From Nitrospirota bacterium (GTDB lineage: Bacteria > Nitrospirota > Thermodesulfovibrionia > Thermodesulfovibrionales > SM23-35): a DNA stretch of 9,049 bases. The first letter of the stretch is position 1, and each line of letters begins with the position of its first letter. Made by a program: the position numbers and the translations under genes. Location of the stretch: the NCBI GenBank assembly GCA_029883145.1, contig JAOUJR010000049.1:1-9049 (forward strand), read 5' to 3'. The notes beneath the pieces were generated by a model that saw nothing but the letters and a program-made list of their open reading frames with translations, had not been told where the DNA came from and made no database searches. Below are positions 1-5,423 of this stretch, piece after piece.

Positions 1-234
1 CCAGTAATTGCGACGAGTATAGGTGGGATAAGGGATGTTGTTAATGAGAATACAGGTATCCTTGTACCTCCAAAAGATACAGATGCATTGAGAAAAGCAA
101 TAGAGAGGATTTTTATTATGGACCTCCAAGCCATGGGAAGATATGCTCATGAATATGCCAAGAAAGAATTTAGCTGGGAATCAAACGCACAAAAGATAAA
201 AGAACTATACGAGTCAATTATTGCTGCCTTTTAA
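1..234 (+). CDS. Glycosyltransferase, GT4 type (3' end only)
   Basis: An open frame runs from base 1 to TAA at 232-234 and encodes 77 residues. The start lies outside the window. The fragment opens with PVIATSIGGIRDVV, followed by NENTGILVPPKDTDAL. This is the classic C-terminal signature of GT-B fold, family GT4 glycosyltransferases: the donor-nucleotide-binding loop 'P-V-I-A-T-x-x-G-G-I-x-(E/D)' and then 'G-x-L-V-P-P-x-D'. The tail, with FSWESNAQKIKELYES, is the usual C-terminal helix that crosses back to the N-terminal domain. Such enzymes transfer a sugar from a nucleotide donor at the cytoplasmic face, usually for exopolysaccharide, O-antigen or lipopolysaccharide. In family members the donor-contacting Glu sits near this loop; here the matching position reads Asp (IRDVV). 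Substrate cannot be told. It converges with the large minus-strand exported-protein gene. That neighbourhood suggests a surface polysaccharide locus, but this is inference. Confidence 0.88.
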   Translation, partial: PVIATSIGGIRDVVNENTGILVPPKDTDALRKAIERIFIMDLQAMGRYAHEYAKKEFSWESNAQKIKELYESIIAAF

Positions 235-341
235 GTCTGTACGCAAAAGGAAATCAGATGGTAAGTCCTTTATGTATCTGCAATTTTATAAATTACTACC
301 TTGTCCTTTATGAATTAAGTCTACATCGTCCTGAGATCGAT

Positions 342-374
342 AGGCTTTGAGGGATGGGCATAGTTTCAAAGCCT
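342..374. other. Stem-loop between convergent genes
   Basis: Within the 183-nt space between the convergent glycosyltransferase and exported-protein genes, AGGCTTTGA (342-350) is the exact reverse complement of TCAAAGCCT (366-374). The result is a 9-bp stem with a 15-nt loop. It is suitably placed to end transcription from both sides, but neither strand has a run of T after the stem. An intrinsic terminator is therefore only possible. I see nothing else in 235-417. Confidence 0.3.
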
Positions 375-417
375 TACTAATATATGATCAATAAAACAGT
401 CTCATTACCATATTCTC

Positions 418-3093
418 TTATTGAATTATTCTGACGAAGAGTGCATTTATCCTATGATTTGTTGTTACATTGTTAAAGGTGTATGTATCTATCTTACCCA
501 TTGAAACACCATCAATTTGTACGTCTAATATATCATATCCATCTTGAGGTACAATCGTAAATGTTTTATCGGTGCCATAATTCACATTAATACGCCCGGA
601 GGGTGAAATACTCCCCCCCCTCCCTATTCTGGTCGTGATTGTGTAAGTTATGAAGCGTGCATTTATCCTATGATTTTTTGTTACATTTCTAAAGGTGTAC
701 GTATCTATCTTACCCATTGAAACACCATCAATTTGTACGTTTAATATATCATATCCATCTTGAGGTACAATCGTAAATGTTTTATCGGTGCCATTATTCA
801 CTTTAATACGCCCGGAGGGTGAAATACTCCCCCCCCTCCCTGTTCTGGTAGCGATTGTGTAAGTTATGGAAGTACTGTTCTCAAAGTTGGCTGTAACTGT
901 TGTGTTTGCATTTAATGATATTGAGCACATTCCGGTACCTGTACATCCACCCCCTGACCAGCCAGTAAATATTGAGCCAGTATTAGGCGAAGCTGTGAGT
1001 GTTACTACTGTACCTGCATTGTATGCTTCACTACAGTCAGAGCCACAATTTATCCCTTCTGGAGAGGATGTTACTGTCCCTGAGCCTGTTCCACCTTTGT
1101 TTATAGTAAGAGTGCTTTGCTGAGGAGATGAAGCTAAGGTAGTCGCCGAGGCTGGTGCAGACTGGCCTGATGTATTGCCAGCATCATCGTAGGCTGCGAC
1201 CGTATATGTGTATGTCGTAGACGGACTCAAACCAGTGTCTGAATAGCTTGTGGTTGTCGATGTTCCTACCGAGTTTCCATTTCTGTATATCCTATAGCCA
1301 GTTACCCCAACATTATCAGTTGATGCATTCCATGAAAGATTAATTTGCGTTGATGATACTGCCAATGCTGTGAGTCCGGTGGGAACTGAAGGGGCCTGTG
1401 TGTCAGATGGTGGTGGAGCAATAGTCTCGCCATATTCCAATGCTCCTATATCAAACTGCGAATCCCTGATTTTCCCGTCATAATCGGTAGTAAATGAAGT
1501 AGCCATACCTGCATTTATTGCTGGACTATTTTCAGCAATATGGAAGTCTCCATTGACTGTATCAATAAATAATGGGTCTCCTATCTTCGCACCTGTAACC
1601 GTGATTCCACTTCCAGAGGGCAAGATAGTTGAACCATCAGGGTCATAGTAGAGGTCATTTTGTGAATTGAATGTCGCACCACTGTATGTTTCTACACTAA
1701 GAAATTGTTGTCCTAGTCGAGAATACCAGATATTGTTCTTGAATACCGCAGTGGTGTTCCCTGTAACAGACACCATCTCACTGCCACCACCGATTTGATA
1801 GAATGTGTTGTTATAGAGATACACACTCCTTGTGTGCCATGCTAAGAATATTCCTGCATTGGGGCAAGTACCGTGCTTGAAGATGTTATTGTAGATATAT
1901 ATATCGCTTATATCAGTATTGTCTCCTGTGTAGATGAACTCCATATTCCCATCATGAAAATAACTGTCATGGATGTAAATATATCTTGTGTACTTCCCGC
2001 TTGCATCACTCGCTTTGGAGATAAATATCGCTCCACCACGATTATCCGCACCTGCATAGGCATTGCTGAATTCATTCCATCCTACATAGGTATATTCAGC
2101 ACTTTTATCGCCCGATACATAGTTAGGATGTGTTTTGATGTAAATATTGTGCTTGTATGAATCGTATCCATTATGGTCGAAATAGTTTCCGTAAATGTTT
2201 GTATATTGGGAGTTATCAACCATCACAACGCCTGACCATGCTGATTGAAGCATATCCTTGAAGTGATTACCAACTACCCTGTTATAATCACCCCATAGAC
2301 AGATACCCTCACTTCCATTAATCGCTCTTAACTTGCTAATAGTGAAATAACTATTTCGTCCATAAGGTGAATATTTTGCACTCCAGATAACTCCCCTGCC
2401 AGCATTGGTCGCATCTAATACTGGAATCTCTGTAGGATATGCTATGAGTGCATGCCTTTTGTCTGATGCTCCATAAGGGCCTCGTAAAGCAACAAAGGTG
2501 CTATCCACATCTAATTCTGTATATGTACCTCCCCTTACATAGACAATAGTAGATTCATTGTCCCTGCTTGGATTCAGCCCAGGATTAAACATCTTAATGC
2601 TTCTAAAGGGACAGTTAGTATCCCCCTGCGAAGTTGAATACAGACCATTGCAACTATCGTTACCAGTTGAGACCGAGACAAAGTATATCTTTGCAGGACT
2701 CACAGTAAAAGGCAGGGCATTGGAAGTAACCCCATTTACTGTAATCGTAATTGTTCCATTACCATCCTGACAATTATTGTTAAGCCAGAAGGTTATCCTT
2801 TCTAAACCTCTTGGAATACCATTTACAGTGCCTGTTACACCCCATTCAGCATACTCCGTAATTCTTGCACCATTAACGGTTATGTAGCTATCACCCTGTG
2901 TTGAACCAAAATTCTTTCCCCAGACTGTGACCGCAGCCCCTTTTGTACCAGAACCGTCCCAGCCAGTTTTAGGAGCGGAAGTAAGATCGGAGAATAAGAG
3001 CACAGGTTGTTCAGCTTGAGCATTTAATAAACCAACAGTCGTTAAAAATATGATAATGGTTAGTAATAAATTGAAAATACTCACTTTTTTCAT
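418..3093 (-). CDS. Exported beta-helix / FN3 / InlB-repeat surface protein
   Basis: An 891-residue exported protein, probably a surface adhesin or a polysaccharide-interacting protein. Residues 1-27 form a Sec signal peptide (Lys-Lys, hydrophobic core, cleavage after AQA). Residues about 29-131 resemble an IPT/TIG Ig-like domain. Residues about 136-530 look like a right-handed parallel beta-helix with recurrent 'Y-x-Y-x-N-N-x-F' turns. They end in a segment like the choice-of-anchor Q domain (about 505-554: GDPLF, SPAINAG, D-x-DG, DIGALEYG). An FN3 domain follows at 565-652. An InlB-like divergent repeat follows at about 661-738 (LTASPNTGSIFTGWSGGGC and TVTANF). Two 72-residue near-copies at about 745-888 close the protein. 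The start ATG has AAAAGGAGA at 3109-3101, 8 nt from GGAG to ATG. No LPXTG, PEP-CTERM or autotransporter end is visible, so the anchoring route is unknown. Beta-helix proteins can also be lyases or epimerases, and I cannot identify catalytic residues. Expression is probably set by the riboswitch leader upstream. Confidence 0.9.
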   Translation of the reverse strand: MKKVSIFNLLLTIIIFLTTVGLLNAQAEQPVLLFSDLTSAPKTGWDGSGTKGAAVTVWGKNFGSTQGDSYITVNGARITEYAEWGVTGTVNGIPRGLERITFWLNNNCQDGNGTITITVNGVTSNALPFTVSPAKIYFVSVSTGNDSCNGLYSTSQGDTNCPFRSIKMFNPGLNPSRDNESTIVYVRGGTYTELDVDSTFVALRGPYGASDKRHALIAYPTEIPVLDATNAGRGVIWSAKYSPYGRNSYFTISKLRAINGSEGICLWGDYNRVVGNHFKDMLQSAWSGVVMVDNSQYTNIYGNYFDHNGYDSYKHNIYIKTHPNYVSGDKSAEYTYVGWNEFSNAYAGADNRGGAIFISKASDASGKYTRYIYIHDSYFHDGNMEFIYTGDNTDISDIYIYNNIFKHGTCPNAGIFLAWHTRSVYLYNNTFYQIGGGSEMVSVTGNTTAVFKNNIWYSRLGQQFLSVETYSGATFNSQNDLYYDPDGSTILPSGSGITVTGAKIGDPLFIDTVNGDFHIAENSPAINAGMATSFTTDYDGKIRDSQFDIGALEYGETIAPPPSDTQAPSVPTGLTALAVSSTQINLSWNASTDNVGVTGYRIYRNGNSVGTSTTTSYSDTGLSPSTTYTYTVAAYDDAGNTSGQSAPASATTLASSPQQSTLTINKGGTGSGTVTSSPEGINCGSDCSEAYNAGTVVTLTASPNTGSIFTGWSGGGCTGTGMCSISLNANTTVTANFENSTSITYTIATRTGRGGSISPSGRIKVNNGTDKTFTIVPQDGYDILNVQIDGVSMGKIDTYTFRNVTKNHRINARFITYTITTRIGRGGSISPSGRINVNYGTDKTFTIVPQDGYDILDVQIDGVSMGKIDTYTFNNVTTNHRINALFVRIIQ
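441..872 (-). repeat. Tandem 216-bp coding repeat (two copies)
   Basis: Copies at 441-656 and 657-872 lie head to tail with a period of exactly 216 bp, or 72 codons. By eye they differ at about ten positions over some 210 bases. They encode the last two modules of the 891-residue protein, each running from 'YTI-TR-GRGGSISPSGRI' to 'DTYTF-NVT-NHRINA-F'. Each copy carries an identical run of eight G on the coding strand (836-829 and 620-613), inside the Gly-Arg-Gly-Gly codons. The near-identity suggests a recent duplication or repeat homogenisation, because the InlB-like module just before them is much more divergent. Confidence 0.93.
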
Positions 3094-3193
3094 GGCTTCC
3101 TCTCCTTTTAAGCAGTTTTAACTTTATTCACACTAAACATCTACAAATATATCGGACAAATAATACAAAATCTTTATTAAAAAACTATTAAAA

Positions 3194-3217
3194 TTTGATT
3201 AAATATTTTTAATCAAA
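3194..3217 (-). other. AT-rich hairpin in the leader
   Basis: TTTGATTAAA (3194-3203) is the exact reverse complement of 3208-3217, giving a 10-bp stem with a 4-nt loop. It follows about 15 nt after the terminator stem in the transcript of the exported-protein gene. It lies about 100 nt before that gene's start codon. It is too AU-rich to be a good terminator. It could stabilise the mRNA 5' end after the terminator is passed, or be an operator for an unknown protein. The inner half-sites resemble TTGAT/ATCAA, but they are 12 nt apart, not the 4 nt of an FNR box. Confidence 0.45.
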
Positions 3218-3232
3218 CCAAAAAAACAAATA

Positions 3233-3270
3233 AAAAGGGCCTGTTTCCTTAAAGGGAAACAGGCCCTTTT
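3233..3270 (-). terminator. Strong intrinsic terminator in riboswitch leader
   Basis: AAAAGGGCCTGTTTCC (plus strand 3233-3248) pairs perfectly with 3255-3270, giving a 16-bp stem with a GC-rich middle and a 6-nt loop (3249-3254). In the minus-strand transcript the stem runs straight into a U tract (3236-3232 all A on the plus strand, then TATTTG in the transcript). It lies 40 to 80 nt downstream of the GEMM-I aptamer. It lies about 140 nt upstream of the exported-protein start codon. That is the expected place for a transcription-attenuating expression platform. It would also stop read-through from the crp-like gene. It is nearly symmetrical, with T4 on the plus side too, but no plus-strand gene reads into it. 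Confidence 0.9.
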
Positions 3271-3305
3271 CCTAAAGATAATCTCTGAAGATAATCTTTA
3301 GGAAA
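3268..3305 (-). other. Hairpin between aptamer and terminator
   Basis: TTTCCTAAAGAT (3268-3279) is the reverse complement of 3294-3305, giving a 12-bp stem with a 14-nt loop. It shares bases 3268-3270 with the foot of the terminator stem. At its other side it shares CUUUCC (transcript 3306-3301) with an alternative pairing that reaches into the aptamer at 3338-3333. Its position suggests it belongs to the riboswitch expression platform. Its switching role is inference. Confidence 0.55.
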
Positions 3306-3312
3306 GCACTGC

Positions 3313-3411
3313 TTCTTCGGCAGCTCGGCTATCTTTCCAATTACCTCATAGACAAAGGTATCAGAAAAGACCCGTGGCTTTGTGCCCCCTGATTACTCAG
3401 AGTTTACCTTT
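3313..3411 (-). promoter_or_regulatory. GEMM-I cyclic dinucleotide (c-di-GMP-I) riboswitch
   Basis: Read on the minus strand, the conserved GEMM-I blocks occur in order. AAGGUAAAC (3410-3402) comes first. A 6-bp hairpin closed by a GUAA GNRA tetraloop follows (stem 3402-3397 with 3392-3387, loop 3396-3393). Next is GCACAAAGCCACGGGUCU (3385-3368), then a second arm in which UCUUUUC pairs with GGAAAGA (3338-3332). Last is AUAGCCGAGCUGCCGAAG (3332-3315). The GNRA loop, the CAAAGCC-ACGGG core and the closing UGCCGA are hallmarks of the class. The base aligned with Vc2 position 20 is G (3407), as in c-di-GMP binders; an A there is typical of the cGAMP-sensing GEMM-Ib variants. The CCACGGGUCU form is nevertheless Geobacter-like, so cGAMP remains possible. 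It sits between the crp-like gene and the exported-protein gene, followed by a strong terminator. This implies ligand control of transcription elongation into the latter. Confidence 0.87.
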
Positions 3412-3466
3412 TCGGAAACACTAAATATCCGTATATTGATCAAAGAGCCAAATAAGAGACTAACCT

Positions 3467-3479
3467 TATTTTGAGGATA
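3467..3479 (-). promoter_or_regulatory. Candidate -10 element and start of the riboswitch transcript
   Basis: TATCCT (minus strand, 3479-3474) matches TATAAT at four of six positions. A start 7 nt downstream of its last base would be A at 3467. That places the centre of the CRP-type box (3508.5) at exactly -41.5, the class II CRP activator position. The -35 region then overlaps the box and has no good hexamer, as is common for activator-dependent promoters. The transcript would run about 56 nt before the aptamer. The weak hexamer keeps confidence modest. The spacing, not the sequence, is the main support. Confidence 0.42.
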
Positions 3480-3500
3480 CAAAAAATTAATAGGGAAAGC

Positions 3501-3516
3501 TGTGATTTATATCACA
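3501..3516 (-). promoter_or_regulatory. CRP-type binding site, TGTGA-N6-TCACA
   Basis: TGTGATTTATATCACA is a perfect match to both half-sites of the CRP consensus, with the canonical 6-bp spacer. It overlaps the last codons and TAA (3509-3507) of the crp-like gene, which reads Asp-Val-Ile-stop there. The crp-like protein has a CRP-type recognition helix (TRETVTR), so it is the natural candidate ligand. The site faces the riboswitch leader of the exported-protein gene downstream. It could also act as a roadblock or feedback site at the end of the regulator's own gene. Confidence 0.72.
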
Positions 3517-4202
3517 TCATTTAAATTTTTTTGTAGAAAATCAGGACTCAGGAGTATAAATTTATTTTCAAGTATTTTAATCTCTCCATCTTTATACCAT
3601 TTACTCATTATTCTCGTCACTGTCTCACGCGTCAAGCCTGACATATTTGCTATATCCTGATGGGTAAGCTTAATGTTTAATATTACGCCTTCAGCTGTCC
3701 TTTTGCTATATTCATTTGAGAGCATGGCAAATAGTCTTTTTATCCTTTCCGAGGAGTTTTTATAATTTAACATCTGTATTTTTTCCCAAGATTCACGAAG
3801 CCGGGAGCAGAATATTTTTAACAAATTTTCAAGGGCCTTATTTTGAGTAAATATCAATGAGTAAAAATTTTTCTTCGAAATAATTGCCACCGTTGAATCT
3901 TGAGTTGCTATTACTGTGGCAGGAGATGTTTTCCCGTCAATCAAGGACATTTCACCAAAGAAATCACCCGATTGATGCATGGCGAGAATTGTTTCTTTGC
4001 CATCTTGGGACGACTGTATAACTTTTACTTTCCCATATAAAATAATATACATCGAGTTATTTGTATCATCTTCGTGGAGAATTATCTCATTCTTTTTAAG
4101 ATGTTTCACAGCCATTCTGTTGGTAAGCTGATACAATTCTTCATCTGTTAATGATGAAAAGAGCTGAATATTTTTAAAAGATTCAATTTTATACTTTTCC
4201 AT
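3507..4202 (-). CDS. Crp/Fnr-family transcription regulator
   Basis: A 231-residue cytoplasmic dimeric DNA-binding regulator of typical Crp length. An N-terminal cyclic-nucleotide-binding-like beta barrel spans about residues 10-115 (GDFFGEMSLIDG at 79-90). A long dimerisation helix spans about 115-145. A winged HTH spans about 150-225, with LTHQDIANMSGLTRETVTRI at 179-198. The recognition helix has Arg192, Glu193 and Arg197, matching the E. coli CRP residues that read TGTGA. The cAMP phosphate-binding Arg-Ser of CRP is replaced by Ser93-Pro94 ('TSPATV'), so cAMP may not be the ligand. Only one Cys (132) is present, which argues against an FNR iron-sulfur cluster. The gene starts 3 nt after the barrel gene's stop with no clear Shine-Dalgarno, so translational coupling is likely. 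A CRP box overlaps its stop codon. Some family members, such as Xanthomonas Clp, bind c-di-GMP; whether this one does cannot be seen. Confidence 0.93.
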   Translation of the reverse strand: MEKYKIESFKNIQLFSSLTDEELYQLTNRMAVKHLKKNEIILHEDDTNNSMYIILYGKVKVIQSSQDGKETILAMHQSGDFFGEMSLIDGKTSPATVIATQDSTVAIISKKNFYSLIFTQNKALENLLKIFCSRLRESWEKIQMLNYKNSSERIKRLFAMLSNEYSKRTAEGVILNIKLTHQDIANMSGLTRETVTRIMSKWYKDGEIKILENKFILLSPDFLQKNLNDVI

Positions 4203-4205
4203 GTT

Positions 4206-5360
4206 TTAGAGTTTTTTGCTATAAGCTAACCTCAGAGTAAGTAAAACGATATTGTTATTGTAATCTGCTGCATTTAATATCTTATCATTATGGTTAAGAT
4301 AATAATATGAGAGCGTCAGGGTCGCCCAATGCCTAAAATTATATGTCAAACCTGCACCGAAAGCTGTTTCATCTATTTCAACATCAGGGGGCTCGGTTGA
4401 TTTGTATTTAGTGTATGCTGCGGTTAAAGATCCAGTCCACTTTTCTGCTAAGTCTCTTGATATGCGTAATCCTGCTGTCTGTGCCCTCAGGGGTTGTGCG
4501 ACATCACTGCCTGCGGCTCCTGTGACAGTATGCCTGTAATATAATGTGGCCATCCCTCTCTCGAACATTTTTGTGAGATCTACACCACCACTAAAATCAG
4601 TACTGGTCGCACCTGTATCCTCAATCTTTGTGATTACTACACCGCCTGTGACTCCGAGTGAAATTGTTGGAGTAAACCTATGCGTAACCCCAAGCGTGTA
4701 TACCTGATCCGTTGCATCACTCGTAGGCCTATAGTCATATTTAGAATATCTTGCATTCGCGGTAAATGTATTCCTGTCGCTTTGTATATAGGTAAGCCCC
4801 ATATTCCCTGAGTAAATCTTCATGTCGCTGAATCCTGGTTCTTTATAATCAACACTGGAATAACTGGCACCCAGTGTATAAATAAGATTGCCCCTTAGTC
4901 TATACGAAAGAATTGCACTGGTAACATTTACTCTATACTCAGCAAGTCCAAATTGAGGACCTAGATCGATGATGTCTGAAATTCCTCTACGATCTATAGG
5001 GTCTTTTGATTGAAGATATGTCTCTGTAATGTTTAAACTCATTTTTTCAGATAGTGTAAAAAGACCGCTTCCCGTGAGGTTATATCCAGTGTAATTAAGG
5101 TCACTATTCTTACTGTAAATATTGAACGTGGGAGAGAAACCGAGTCTCATCTCTGAGGTAACTGACCTTGCTGTGAGAGCAATGCCAGGGGAGATACGAG
5201 TTATAAAGTCATCCACTTTGTCGTGGGTCAGAAAGATGTTGTCGCTGTATTCTTCAGAAAGTGCAAGAGAGAGGTCCACAGTATACTCTAATGCATTACC
5301 TATTTTTGCGGAGAAACAAACCAGGAAAATACTGACGAAAATTACAACATACCTTTTCAT
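4206..5360 (-). CDS. Outer-membrane beta-barrel protein (BBP2-like)
   Basis: A 384-residue protein with a Sec signal peptide (MKRYVVIFVSIFLVCFSAKIG, cleavage near NALE). After it comes a succession of alternating polar/hydrophobic strands rich in Tyr, Thr and Ser, typical of an outer-membrane barrel. The opening 'LALSEEYSDNIFLTHDKVDDFITRISPGIAL' is characteristic of the putative beta-barrel porin 2 family (BBP2). That family is common next to exopolysaccharide export genes. The last residues, LTLRLAYSKKL, form a barrel strand but lack the usual terminal Phe/Trp. A strong AGGAGG at 5371-5366 lies 5 nt before ATG. The gene follows the GAF/HD-GYP-like gene after 63 nt, which contain only a small palindrome (CCTAC-CT-GTAGG, 5380-5391), and it is followed after 3 nt by the crp-like gene. 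An operon is likely. A role in polysaccharide or adhesin export is inferred from context only. A simple porin is the main alternative. Confidence 0.85.
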   Translation of the reverse strand: MKRYVVIFVSIFLVCFSAKIGNALEYTVDLSLALSEEYSDNIFLTHDKVDDFITRISPGIALTARSVTSEMRLGFSPTFNIYSKNSDLNYTGYNLTGSGLFTLSEKMSLNITETYLQSKDPIDRRGISDIIDLGPQFGLAEYRVNVTSAILSYRLRGNLIYTLGASYSSVDYKEPGFSDMKIYSGNMGLTYIQSDRNTFTANARYSKYDYRPTSDATDQVYTLGVTHRFTPTISLGVTGGVVITKIEDTGATSTDFSGGVDLTKMFERGMATLYYRHTVTGAAGSDVAQPLRAQTAGLRISRDLAEKWTGSLTAAYTKYKSTEPPDVEIDETAFGAGLTYNFRHWATLTLSYYYLNHNDKILNAADYNNNIVLLTLRLAYSKKL

Positions 5361-5423
5361 GATAACCTCCTCATGTAACCCTACCTGTAGGTCAAGCAGG
5401 GAAATTTATAATAGTTTTTAACT

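Noticed and set aside
613..840. G-quadruplex from the G8 tracts
   Set aside because: Each copy offers only one G3 and one G8 run close together (GGG-A-G8). That does not give four separate G-runs with loops, and the two copies are 216 bp apart.
441..872. Tandem repeat as a CRISPR or intergenic array
   Set aside because: The period is exactly 72 codons, there are no spacers, and both copies are in frame within a long coding region.
3313..3411. Other riboswitch classes (cobalamin, molybdenum cofactor, glycine)
   Set aside because: The order of the GNRA-capped hairpin, the CAAAGCC-ACGGG core and the UGCCGA closing strand fits GEMM-I. I see no B12-box or other class-specific motif.
3436..3443. 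TTGATCAA in the riboswitch leader as an FNR or FixK box
   Set aside because: The half-sites are directly abutted. FNR-type sites need a 4-nt spacer (TTGAT-N4-ATCAA), and the nearby regulator has no cysteine cluster.
5380..5391. Small palindrome CCTAC-CT-GTAGG between the first two operon genes as an operator or terminator
   Set aside because: The stem is only 5 bp with a 2-nt gap and no T run. It is too short to support a call.
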